DNA of 7,645 nt. Origin: an uncultured Sulfurimonas sp. Lineage in GTDB: Bacteria > Campylobacterota > Campylobacteria > Campylobacterales > Sulfurimonadaceae. Shown in pieces: positions 1 through 7,147 of the stretch. How positions within the stretch are numbered: position 1 is the first letter of the stretch; the number at the start of each line of letters is the position of its first letter. Location: positions 1 through 7,645 of the forward strand of contig CALDOC010000462.1 in NCBI GenBank assembly GCA_937914675.1, read 5' to 3'. The position numbers and the translations under genes were made by a program. The notes under the pieces were generated by a model. It saw only the letters and a list, made by a program, of their open reading frames with translations, searched no databases and had not been told where the DNA came from.

Positions 1-29
1 TAAACCCCATCTAGCTTTATTAACAGCTT

Positions 30-320
30 TTACTTTAGCTCAACATTCCAAGGCAATAAATCTTCAATATATTTTCCCTCATGTTGATAGATAGGAAGCA
101 ATGTAAGTATATGACACAGATAAGCATAAGGGTCTAAACCATTAGCTTTTGCAGTCTCTATAACACTATACCAATTACATAAAGCGGTAGCGCCTTTATT
201 ACTTGTTGCAAGCAAGCAATTCTTTCTACCTATGGCGATAGGTCTTACATGATTTTCCGCCATATTGTTGTCAATATTCAATCTACCATCTTCAAGATAT
301 ACAGATAACTTTACAAACTG
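30..320 (-). pseudogene. IS66-family transposase, C-terminal fragment
   Basis: This is the C-terminal end of an IS66-type (TnpC) DDE transposase. The diagnostic segment reads LEDGRLNIDNNMAEN followed by VRPIAIGRKN. It includes the conserved IDNN-AE motif that carries the last catalytic Glu. Further on come the family's SVIETAKANGLDPYAYL and IEDLLPWN motifs, and a TAA stop at 30-32. The frame stays open upstream of the TTG at 281, and the IS66-like match (NQFVKLSVYLEDGR) continues to about 320, so the usual start is a fragment artefact. Full-length IS66 transposases are about 500 residues; only about 95 remain. The 5' part is replaced by an IS630 remnant on the opposite strand. Bases 1-29 are probably the IS66 distal end, but the terminal repeat cannot be confirmed. 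The fragment lacks most of the catalytic domain and cannot be active. Confidence 0.88.
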
Positions 321-321
321 A

Positions 322-657
322 TTATTTGATTCATTCTCAAAACAACTCGTAAAACCTACTGTTGTTGTTTTAGATAACGCTTCAGTACATAGAAGTAAAA
401 TATTTAAAGAAAATATTGTTAAATGGTCTAATAGAGGTTTGACGTTATTGTATTTACCACCATACTCTCCAGAGTTAAATATTATTGAGATACTTTGGAG
501 GTTTATAAAGTATCATTGGATAGAAATGTCAGTATTCCAAAGTTATACAAACCTGAAAGATTATGTGCAAAGAATATTGAGCGAATATGGAACAAAGCGA
601 GTTATAGATTTTTCGTTGTTTGAAAAGAAATTTTACCCTTTAGTGATTAAAAATTAA
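322..657 (+). pseudogene. IS630-family transposase, C-terminal fragment
   Basis: This is the C-terminal part of an IS630/Tc1-like DDE transposase. The frame opens at 322 with no start codon. It reads through VVVLDNASVHRSK, which holds the second catalytic Asp, and LLYLPPYSPELNIIEILW, which holds the third acidic residue and the LPPYSPELNPIE-type signature of the family. It ends at TAA 655-657. About 111 codons remain of a protein that is usually around 340 residues. The N-terminal helix-turn-helix and the first catalytic Asp are missing, so it is inactive. An ATG at 439 lies inside the conserved domain and is not a genuine start. The composition is AT-rich, unlike the efflux genes. Its 5' end meets the IS66 fragment near 321. 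Confidence 0.88.
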
Positions 658-687
658 TTTGGGGTTCTTTTTGGATAGGCACTTATA
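658..687 (+). mobile_element. probable right end of the IS630-type element
   Basis: The short segment between the IS630 transposase stop and the hydrogenase-protease remnant contains GGGGTTCTTTTTGGATAGGC followed by ACTTATA. IS630-family elements insert at TA dinucleotides and have their terminal repeat close behind the transposase stop. A boundary at one of the TA steps at 684-687 would fit. The matching left end is not in the window, so the terminal inverted repeat cannot be verified. This is an inference from position and family behaviour. Confidence 0.4.
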
Positions 688-718
688 TTGTCGTCATGAG
701 GTATTTTAAAGGAAACGA

Positions 719-790
719 ATGAAAGAGATGACGGAGTGGAAAGAGATGACGGAGTGGAAAGCGTTTACCACATACCCTCCCAAGAGCTAA
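719..790 (+). other. short open frame with good RBS, remnant of a gene start
   Basis: An ATG at 719 follows AAAGGAAACGA, a well-placed Shine-Dalgarno sequence. It also overlaps the TGA (720-722) of a frame reading VVMRYFKGNE from the left. An ATGA overlap of this kind is typical of adjacent genes in an operon. The frame reads MKEMTEWKEMTEWKAFTTYP and stops at 788-790 after 23 codons. It is out of frame with the protease sequence that covers the same bases. The likely reading is that the first codons of one gene were joined by a deletion to the distal part of the protease gene. Whether this frame is translated today is unknown, and the peptide has no recognisable function. Confidence 0.3.
721..756 (+). 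repeat. 18-bp perfect tandem duplication
   Basis: The unit GAAAGAGATGACGGAGTG occurs twice without a gap at 721-738 and 739-756, and the next bases begin a third copy (GAAAG). Its length is a multiple of three. In the protease frame it duplicates ERDDGV; in the frame starting at 719 it duplicates KEMTEW. Two exact copies suggest a recent slippage or unequal-exchange event in a region no longer under selection. Confidence 0.9.
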
Positions 791-1089
791 CGGGCTACGG
801 ACTCAACTCCGGCAGCGCCCACGAGATAGGCGAGATCCAATGTTTCGACATTCTAGAGCTTATGGGAAAAGAGATTCCAAAGTCCAGCGTTTTAGGTGTC
901 GTGCCAAAAGATATAGAGATTTTCATAGGACTAAGCGAAGTTATAACCTAAAAATTTGACGACTACGTTCAAACGACGCTCAAAGCGCTAAAAGATTTAG
1001 ACATAGAGGTCGAGCGACGTAGCGAAGTCGTTTCGCTTGGAACAATAATCGAAGAGTTTAGGAACCCTCGAAGCCAAGTTTTTGTTTGA
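721..1089 (+). pseudogene. hydrogenase maturation protease (HyaD/HupD type), degraded C-terminal half
   Basis: [NiFe]-hydrogenase maturation endopeptidases remove the C-terminal tail of the large subunit after nickel insertion. The frame here matches their distal half. It has SVYHIPSQEL, then GSAHEIGEIQCFDILELMGK around the family's conserved metal-binding His (the SAHE segment), then VLGVVPKDIEIFIGLSEVI, then KFDDYVQTTLKALKDL in the last helix. The N-terminal half, with the GxGN-x-DEG motif and the acidic nickel ligands, is absent. A TAA at 949-951 interrupts the frame exactly between GLSEVIT and KFDDYV. Homology clearly resumes in the same frame and runs to TGA 1087-1089. The only in-frame start is a GTG at 736 inside the 18-bp duplication. 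Missing start, missing active-site half and internal stop make this a pseudogene. Its 3' end overlaps the RND pump gene tail to tail by about 32 bp. No other hydrogenase gene is visible. Confidence 0.8.
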
Positions 1090-4000
1090 CTCTCATAACG
1101 AGATAGAAAAACATCGGGATAAAAAGCACTCCCAGAAGAGTCGCGCTTATCATGCCTCCCACGACGGTGGTTCCTATGATGTGTCTGCTCGCGGAACCCG
1201 CGCCGCTGCTAAGAGCGAGAGGAAGCGTCCCTACGATGAAAGCCAAAGAGGTCATGACGATAGGTCGAAACCTGAGTCTCGCGGCTTCAAGCGTGGCGTC
1301 TAAGAGTCCCATTCCGTCTTCTAATTTGGCCATGGCGAACTCGACTATGAGTATCGCGTTTTTCGCCGAGAGCCCAACAAGCGTAACCAAGCCGACTTGA
1401 AAATAGATGTCGGCTTCCAAGTCTCTCAGGTATACGGAGAGCGCGGCTCCAAATATCGCGAAGGGAATGGAGATGATGACCGCCATCGGAATGCTCCAGC
1501 TTTCATAAAGCGCCGCCAAAATCAAAAATACGAACAGCGCCGCGTAGATGGAAGTGTAATTACCCTGTTTTTCAAGCTTTTTCTCTTGATACGACGTTCC
1601 TGCCCAAGCGATCGCGTAGCCTTGAGGCAAGACCTCGCTCGCTATCTTTTCGATTTCGTTCATGGCGTCGCTCGACGCGAAGCCGTTGGTCGGGCTTCCC
1701 GTTACTTGCGCGGCGTTGAACATGTTAAACCTCTGCGCGACGCTGGCGCCAACGACTCTTTTTACGCTCGTCAACTCGCTTAGCGGAACGAGATTTCCAG
1801 ATTGGGACCTTACAAAAACGTCTTTGTAGCCGTCTAGGGTTTCTCTAAAACGCGATTGCGCCTGGACGTTGACGTGATAGAGCCTGCTAAACATGTTGAA
1901 ATCGTTGGCGTACCCTTGCCCGTAAGTGCTTTGAATCGTGGCGAACACATCTCCGAGAGCGACGTTCATCGCCTTGGCTTTCTCTCTGTCAACCTTGAGA
2001 TTGTATTGAGGCACGCCCGTGTTGAGCGACGTTCTCACGCTCATAAGTTTTGGACTCGCGCTCGCTTTTTGAACTATCTCTTTCACGTAGGCGTCAAGCG
2101 TCCCCATGTCGCCGCCGGTTCTATCTTGAATCCACATCTCAAAACCGCCCGTCACGCTCATCCCCATAATCGGAGGCGGGTTGACCGGCAAGACGAAAGC
2201 GTCTTTGTTTTGCATGAATTGACCCATCAAGGCTCCCGCGACGGCTTTGGAATTTTGCGACGGAAGTTGTCTCTCGCTCCATGGTTTTAGTTTCGTAAAG
2301 ATGATTCCAGCGTCCGTTTTATAGGAAAACGTGGTCAAGTCTATACCCGTTATCGCCCCCGTGGAGACGACGTTTGGATTCGCCAAAAGGTCTTTCTCGA
2401 TTGCGTCCATTATCTTTGAAGATTCGCCCAAAGACGTTGAGGGCATCATAAAGTCAAGCACGAATAAAACTCCCTTGTCCTCGGACGGCACGAGCCCGCT
2501 TGGGGTGTTTTGCATAATCGCGTAAGTGAAGTACAAAAGCCCTCCAAAGAGCGCGAGCGAGAAAAACCACAACCTAATGGTTTGTCGCGAAAAGACGATA
2601 AAAAGCTTCGTCAACCACTCGAAAAACTGGTTGAATTTTCTTAGTGGCCAAACGGGCTCGTCGTTGTGAGCTTTTAAAAACACTACGCTCATGGCCGGAG
2701 TCAAAGTGAGCGCGACGAGACCCGATATTATCACAGCGATAACGATGGTCATGGCGAATTGTTGGTACATGACGCCCGAAAAACCGCCTGTCAAGGCCGC
2801 TGGAATAAACACGGCGGAGAGCACGAGCACGATGGCGACTATGGGAGTCGTCAACTCGCTCATCGCCTCTATGGTCGCGTCTTTTACGCTGATTCCCTCT
2901 TTGGTTCTTAAAATCCTCTCAACGTTTTCTATGACGATGATGGCGTCGTCGACCACGAGCCCAATCGCTAGTATCAGTCCAAAAAGCGTCAAAAGGTTGA
3001 TGGAAAAACCAGCCATGTAAAGTCCCGCGAACGTTCCTATGACGGAGACGGGAATCGCGAGCAAGGGAATGATGGTCGCCCTAACGTTTCCTAGAAAAAG
3101 GTATATCAAAATGACGACGAAGATAATCGCCTCGCCTAAAGTTCTTAGCACCTCTTTGATCGATTCGTTAACGAAAATCGTCGCGTCGTAAGGATACGCG
3201 TATTTTATGTCCTCGGGAAATTTTTTGGACAACTCTTTGAGAGTGTCGTCCACGTCTCTCGAGACGTCCAAAGCGTTCGCTCCGGGAGAGAGATAAACGC
3301 CGATCGGCATCATCGGTTGGCGGCTAAATTGTCCGTTCGTGTTGTAGGCGTCCGCGCCAAACTCCACTCGCGCCACGTCTTTGAGTCTCAGAGCGCTTCC
3401 GTCTTCGTTGGAGCGAATGATGATGTCCTTAAACTCTTGGATGGTTTTAAATCTTCCATCCGTCGTCACGTTGTAGGTAAAAGGCTGTATGGATTTCGTA
3501 GGCTCCGCACCCACTCTTCCCGCCGCGTACTGGTTGTTTTGCGCTTGTATCTCTTTGATGACGTCGGTGGAGACAAGGTTGTGAAAATGGAGCTTTTGCG
3601 GGTCTATCCAAACTCGCACGCTATAATCTTTCTCTCCAAAAATGACGGCGTCGCCAACTCCTTTAATCCTTCTCAAATCGTCCATCACGTTTATTTTAAG
3701 ATAGTTTGAGATAAAAAGAGGATCGTGGATTTGCTTATCCGAAGTGAACGCGACCACTTTTAAAATGTCCGGAGAGCGCTCTTTTACGCTTATGCCTTGT
3801 CTTTGCACCTCTTGGGGAAGTCTGCTCATGGCGAGTTGCACTCTGTTGTTGACGTCGACTTTGGCTTGGTTTACTTCGGTTCCGATTTGGAAATAAACGC
3901 TTAGAGTCAAAATCCCGCTAGGCGACGAAGTCGAAGTCATGTACGTCATGTTTTCAACGCCGTTGATGGACTCTTCAAGCGTCGTGGCGACCGTTGTCGA

Positions 4001-4174
4001 GAGCGTCTGCGCGTCGGCTCCGGGGTAAACCGCTTGCACATTTATCTGAGGCGGCACCACGGCCGGATACTCTTTGATGGGTAGCTCGGATATCGATACG
4101 ACGCCCACGATGATGATGATCAAGGACAAAACGGTGGCGAAAATCGGCCTGTTTATAAAAAACTTTGAGAACAT
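1058..4174 (-). CDS. RND multidrug efflux permease, AcrB/CmeB type (HAE1 family)
   Basis: This is the inner-membrane proton-drug antiporter of a tripartite pump; it takes up hydrophobic or amphiphilic compounds from periplasm and membrane and passes them to the outer-membrane channel. Its 1038 residues match the family (AcrB 1049). TM1 is at about 10-28, the porter domain PN1/PN2 at 35-335, TM2-6 at about 340-498, TM7 at 536-556, PC1/PC2 and docking region at 560-870, and TM8-12 at 873-1027. Proton-relay residues are intact: Asp409-Asp410 in GLVVDDAIIVIENVER, Lys938 in GLSAKNAILIVEFA, Arg968 and Thr975 in RFRPIVMTSLAF. The switch loop near 610-621 reads GIDLTTFSYKTD and lacks the FGFAG pattern of AcrB, so substrate range may differ. 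The ATG at 4174 follows the adaptor's TAG directly, with AAGG as ribosome binding site inside the adaptor gene. It is the last gene of the operon; no terminator is visible after its TAA. Confidence 0.96.
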   Translation of the reverse strand: MFSKFFINRPIFATVLSLIIIIVGVVSISELPIKEYPAVVPPQINVQAVYPGADAQTLSTTVATTLEESINGVENMTYMTSTSSPSGILTLSVYFQIGTEVNQAKVDVNNRVQLAMSRLPQEVQRQGISVKERSPDILKVVAFTSDKQIHDPLFISNYLKINVMDDLRRIKGVGDAVIFGEKDYSVRVWIDPQKLHFHNLVSTDVIKEIQAQNNQYAAGRVGAEPTKSIQPFTYNVTTDGRFKTIQEFKDIIIRSNEDGSALRLKDVARVEFGADAYNTNGQFSRQPMMPIGVYLSPGANALDVSRDVDDTLKELSKKFPEDIKYAYPYDATIFVNESIKEVLRTLGEAIIFVVILIYLFLGNVRATIIPLLAIPVSVIGTFAGLYMAGFSINLLTLFGLILAIGLVVDDAIIVIENVERILRTKEGISVKDATIEAMSELTTPIVAIVLVLSAVFIPAALTGGFSGVMYQQFAMTIVIAVIISGLVALTLTPAMSVVFLKAHNDEPVWPLRKFNQFFEWLTKLFIVFSRQTIRLWFFSLALFGGLLYFTYAIMQNTPSGLVPSEDKGVLFVLDFMMPSTSLGESSKIMDAIEKDLLANPNVVSTGAITGIDLTTFSYKTDAGIIFTKLKPWSERQLPSQNSKAVAGALMGQFMQNKDAFVLPVNPPPIMGMSVTGGFEMWIQDRTGGDMGTLDAYVKEIVQKASASPKLMSVRTSLNTGVPQYNLKVDREKAKAMNVALGDVFATIQSTYGQGYANDFNMFSRLYHVNVQAQSRFRETLDGYKDVFVRSQSGNLVPLSELTSVKRVVGASVAQRFNMFNAAQVTGSPTNGFASSDAMNEIEKIASEVLPQGYAIAWAGTSYQEKKLEKQGNYTSIYAALFVFLILAALYESWSIPMAVIISIPFAIFGAALSVYLRDLEADIYFQVGLVTLVGLSAKNAILIVEFAMAKLEDGMGLLDATLEAARLRFRPIVMTSLAFIVGTLPLALSSGAGSASRHIIGTTVVGGMISATLLGVLFIPMFFYLVMRVKQKLGFEGS

Positions 4175-5317
4175 CTATTGACCTTGTTGGTTGAGTATTT
4201 TATCAACGCTCACAGGGGCGCCGGGTTTTAATCTGAAAAAGTTGTTGACGAGAACCTTGTCGCCGCTCTTGAGCGCTCCGCCGGCTAAGACGAAGTTCTG
4301 CCCGCTGACGTTGCCGATGACGACTGGTCTAACGCCGACGACGCCATTTTCTTCTATGAAAACTATCATTCCCAAAGGATTTTGAAGCACCGCTTTTTGC
4401 GGTATGGTCATGACGGCTTTTTGCATGACGTTTTTCGTCGCGACTCTGACGAATTCTCCAGCCATGAGCGCGTTGTCCGCGTTGTCGAAAAGCGCTCTCA
4501 TTTTGACGATGGAGGTTTTGGCGTTCGTACTCGCGTCTATGTAGTCAACGACGCCTTCTTTGGTCAAAGGAACGGAGTCTCTCTCCAAAACGACTTTTAT
4601 GGAGGAGCCGTTTTTAGTGGAGAATTCCCCGCTTCTTACGCGTTTGTAATCGCTCATAGGCATGGAAAACTCGACGTAGACTTTGTCGTTTTGAGTGATT
4701 TCAAGTAGTTTTGTCGGAGGGTTTGAGCTGACCAAATCCCCCAAATCCACAAGTTTCAAACCAGCGAAGCCGCTTATGGGCGCTTTGACTTTTGTGTAAT
4801 CCAAATCAATTTGAGCTTGTCTCAAAGTCGCTTTGGCAAATGAGACCGAGGCTAGACCCTGCTCGTAAGCGGACAAAGAGGCGTCTCTTTTCTCTTGAGA
4901 GACCGCCTTTTGTTCAAAGAGTCTTTGCACCCTTTGCCAATCGCTCTGCGCGTTGCGCAAAACGGCTTCGCTCATTTTCAAAGCGGCCTTCGCCGCGTCG
5001 GCTTTTGCTTTGTATATCGCGTCTTCTATCTGATAGAGCGTATCGCCTTGAGAGACTTTTTGTCCCTCCTTAAACGTCTTTTTCTCCAAAACGCCAGTCA
5101 CCCGAGAGACTACGAATATTTTGTTGTAGGCTTTGACGCTAGCTGGATACGTAAGAGTCACCGGCAAATCTTTTCGCTCTTGAACTATAAACGCGTCCGC
5201 TTTTGGAGCGTTCGCTTGGGGAGCTTTTTTATCTTGCGCTTCCTCAGCCATAAGAGGCAAAGCGCTTAGGCAAAACGCCAGCGCGAAAAGAAACGCCATT
5301 CCTTGTGTTTTTCTCAT
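4175..5317 (-). CDS. periplasmic adaptor subunit of RND efflux pump (AcrA/CmeA type)
   Basis: This is the membrane-fusion protein that links the RND permease to the outer-membrane channel. It has 380 residues. A Sec signal (about 1-24) ends in LPLMA before EEAQ and is followed by an Ala/Lys/Pro-rich linker to about 42. The first half of the lipoyl domain is at 66-99 (VTGVLEKKTFKEGQKVSQGD). An alpha-helical hairpin spans 100-172. The second lipoyl half is at 174-187 (YTKVKAPISGFAG), and beta-barrel and membrane-proximal domains follow to about 372. The hairpin tip keeps the R-L-S channel-binding pattern (Arg129, Leu133, Ser140 in QRVQRLFEQKAVS). Cys16 sits in LAFC, a poor lipobox because of Phe at -1, so a soluble, signal-peptidase-I-processed protein is more likely than a lipoprotein. 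The ATG at 5317 overlaps the channel gene's TGA (ATGA) and has AAAGGA 9 bases upstream. Confidence 0.95.
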   Translation of the reverse strand: MRKTQGMAFLFALAFCLSALPLMAEEAQDKKAPQANAPKADAFIVQERKDLPVTLTYPASVKAYNKIFVVSRVTGVLEKKTFKEGQKVSQGDTLYQIEDAIYKAKADAAKAALKMSEAVLRNAQSDWQRVQRLFEQKAVSQEKRDASLSAYEQGLASVSFAKATLRQAQIDLDYTKVKAPISGFAGLKLVDLGDLVSSNPPTKLLEITQNDKVYVEFSMPMSDYKRVRSGEFSTKNGSSIKVVLERDSVPLTKEGVVDYIDASTNAKTSIVKMRALFDNADNALMAGEFVRVATKNVMQKAVMTIPQKAVLQNPLGMIVFIEENGVVGVRPVVIGNVSGQNFVLAGGALKSGDKVLVNNFFRLKPGAPVSVDKILNQQGQ

Positions 5318-6540
5318 TTGATAAAATCCTTTATGTCTTTATTCGTACGGTAGTAGTACGTCGCGTAAGCGATTTGGAGATTGTTGCGCGCGGTTTCGTA
5401 TTGCGCTTTGGCTTGCGTTTTAACGGTTAGAGCGTCGAGATAGGTTACGTAATCCACGTATCCGATGGAGTACTTTTTCATAATGGTTTCATAGGCGCCG
5501 CTTGAGGAATCTAGTGAGCTTTTCGCGCTCGCTATCTGCGCTTTGACGGTCTCTATTTTTAAAAGAGCGAGTTCAACCTCGCTTTTTTGTTCCTCTTCGA
5601 ACTGCTCTATCTCTCGCAAAAGAGCCTCTTTTTCAAGAAACAAAGATTCTTGGCGTTTGGAAATCGCGCCCATGTCGAAAAGTCTCATGTTGAGCGTTAG
5701 CATGAGCTCGTTTTGATTGTTTACCGGCGTCACCTTTGGGTCCTTTCTGGAGTATCCGTAAACACTGTAAGCGTCTTCTAGCCGAAGCGCGGGTAAATAG
5801 TTCGAGTCAAGAGCCTTCGCCACGAAATCCAAAGAAGAAGCGTTCGCTTGGAGTTTTAGAATTTCATCGCTCAACTCTTCATCAAGCGCGACAGGCTCCC
5901 GTAGAGAAGATTGATCCAAATCCGAGATTTTCGAACCCACTTTCAAACTCAGCGATTTTTTCAAGGAGCTTATTTGGTATCGCGCGGAGCTGATGGAGTA
6001 CCTATTGTTCTCATAGGCCGCTTCGAGTCTGTCGATTTCGTCTTGCGTGGTGCTTCCTACTTCGTAAAACTTTTTCACTCTTTGGAGTTCCGCCAAAAGT
6101 TGGGCGTCGGCTTCGCTTAGCGCGCCAAGGGTCGCCTCGGCGCTTTTGACGCCGAAAAAATCCTCTACGATTCGCAATTGCAAACTCTTCGAGTAAGAGG
6201 ACGCGTCAAATTGCGACGCCTTGCGAAGCGCTTCGTTTTCCTTGATGGAGTAAGACGCTTTTCCGCCATCGTACAAATCCACTCCGACTTTCGCGTAAGC
6301 GCTAAAAACGTCTCCGGCTTGAAAAGGGGAAGGAGCGTCGTCGCGTTTGTAGTAGGCGCCTAAGTCGATAGTTGGATAATAAGAACTGTTTGCCGCCTCC
6401 ACGTTTTTCGCGCGCGATTTTTCCATTAGGTTTTTTGAAAGAACCAATTTGTTGCTCGACGAGGCGACGTCGAGTAGGGTTTTTAAATCATTCCCCAAAA
6501 CAATCGCGGGAACTAAAAACAGCAGTAACTTTAAATTCAT
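5314..6540 (-). CDS. TolC-family outer-membrane efflux channel
   Basis: This is the outer-membrane factor forming the exit duct of the pump. It has 408 residues. A short signal peptide (about 1-16, LLLFLVPAIVLG) has no cysteine, so this is a TolC-like rather than a lipidated CmeC/OprM-like channel. The protein shows the internal duplication of the family. Repeat one has a helix, then YYPTIDLGAYY and VGVDLYDGGK near 85-94, then the long helix with FYEVGSTTQDEIDRLEAAY at 158-176. Repeat two has YLPALRLEDAYS at 248-259, LNMRLFDMGAISKRQ at 283-297, then YSIGYVDYVTYLDALTV at 357-373 and a final coiled-coil helix to about 398. Each GG/MG motif marks the barrel-to-helix turn. The ATG at 6540 overlaps the regulator's TGA and has GGAG about 8 bases upstream. 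It is shorter than E. coli TolC (about 490), as is common outside enterics. Confidence 0.93.
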   Translation of the reverse strand: MNLKLLLFLVPAIVLGNDLKTLLDVASSSNKLVLSKNLMEKSRAKNVEAANSSYYPTIDLGAYYKRDDAPSPFQAGDVFSAYAKVGVDLYDGGKASYSIKENEALRKASQFDASSYSKSLQLRIVEDFFGVKSAEATLGALSEADAQLLAELQRVKKFYEVGSTTQDEIDRLEAAYENNRYSISSARYQISSLKKSLSLKVGSKISDLDQSSLREPVALDEELSDEILKLQANASSLDFVAKALDSNYLPALRLEDAYSVYGYSRKDPKVTPVNNQNELMLTLNMRLFDMGAISKRQESLFLEKEALLREIEQFEEEQKSEVELALLKIETVKAQIASAKSSLDSSSGAYETIMKKYSIGYVDYVTYLDALTVKTQAKAQYETARNNLQIAYATYYYRTNKDIKDFIK

Positions 6541-7133
6541 TTTTTACGCTCCATAAAATTAAACATTGCGTCTATGTGAAGATTGATTTCTCGTTCGAGA
6601 TTTTCAATTCTATTTGTGCTCACGCTAGCGATAAACAATCCCTCGTTCGCGGCGCAGATGGTTTGAACGAGATTGATGGACTCGGGCGTGATTTCATTTT
6701 TCTCAATTCCCTCTTGAACTATTCCCTTCATCCAAGAGTGGTAATACGTCGCGTGATTCGTTTGAAAATCTTTGATTTCCTTGCTTGGAGAACTCAAGGA
6801 TATGGCGACAAAGTCTTTGTACAACTCTCTCAACTCCAAATCCTCCTCGTTGTAAAAAAAGTCGGAAAAAACTTTTATCTTGCCTTTGGTCGTCGACTCT
6901 CTTGATAGTTTTTCGCGTTTCACTATGTCGTGATCGCGAAGAAGAACGTTGACTATCTCAAAAAGTATCTCTTCTTTATTGTTAAAATAGTTGTAAATCG
7001 TTCCTTTGCCAACGCCAGCGGTCGCGGCTATCGTCGAGATTGACAAATCCTTTACGCTATTTTGAAAAAAGAGATCTTTGCACGCGAGCGCGATGTCTCT
7101 CTTTTTTTGTTCTTTATCCACTATTATCGCCAA
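6537..7133 (-). CDS. TetR-family transcriptional regulator, probable repressor of the efflux operon
   Basis: This is a one-domain ligand-responsive repressor of 198 residues, the family's usual size. The N-terminal DNA-binding domain covers about 9-57. Its helix-turn-helix reads LSISTIAATAGVGKGTIYNYFNNKEEIL, with the highly conserved G(V)GKGTIYNYF recognition helix and the N-K-E-E-I-L segment after it. The C-terminal ligand-binding and dimerisation domain (about 65-195) is poorly conserved, so the inducer cannot be predicted. The start is TTG at 7133, supported by AAAGGGG seven bases upstream; the next candidate, GTG at codon 5, would be too far from it. The gene leads the operon and overlaps the channel gene by ATGA. 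Repressor and pump are therefore co-transcribed, giving negative autoregulation if the palindrome upstream is its operator. Its role as local repressor is inferred from gene order, as for CmeR/AcrR, although those two are not usually co-transcribed in this way. Confidence 0.92.
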   Translation of the reverse strand: MAIIVDKEQKKRDIALACKDLFFQNSVKDLSISTIAATAGVGKGTIYNYFNNKEEILFEIVNVLLRDHDIVKREKLSRESTTKGKIKVFSDFFYNEEDLELRELYKDFVAISLSSPSKEIKDFQTNHATYYHSWMKGIVQEGIEKNEITPESINLVQTICAANEGLFIASVSTNRIENLEREINLHIDAMFNFMERKK

Positions 7134-7140
7134 ATTGAAA

Positions 7141-7147
7141 CCCCTTT
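7141..7147 (-). promoter_or_regulatory. ribosome binding site that fixes the TTG start of the regulator
   Basis: On the minus strand the sequence reads AAAGGGG followed by seven bases and then TTG (7133-7131). This is the only good purine-rich match before the regulator gene. Its spacing suits TTG and is too long for the GTG four codons later. The first two bases overlap the left arm of the adjacent palindrome, so a protein bound there would also sit next to the translation start region. Confidence 0.65.

Noticed and set aside
721..756. Tandem repeat as a CRISPR or minisatellite array
   Set aside because: Only two full units without spacers; a local duplication.
1021..1037. Hairpin AGCGAA-GTCGT-TTCGCT after the RND gene, as a terminator
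   Set aside because: The stem is only 6 bp, there is no T-run on either side, and it lies inside the protease remnant's coding sequence; probably a by-product of codon use.
1082..3709. Several plus-strand open frames of 60-144 codons opposite the RND gene
   Set aside because: They are antisense shadows of a strongly conserved gene with no homology or ribosome binding sites; GCG- and CTC-rich codons leave the opposite strand open.
5263..5275. Adaptor protein as a lipoprotein through Cys16
   Set aside because: The preceding residues LAF do not fit a lipobox because Phe is at -1, and a good signal-peptidase-I site follows at LMA.
4191..6905. Plus-strand open frames opposite the adaptor, channel and regulator genes
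   Set aside because: Same explanation: their translations are Arg/Ser/Phe-rich without domains, and the minus strand carries clear protein families.
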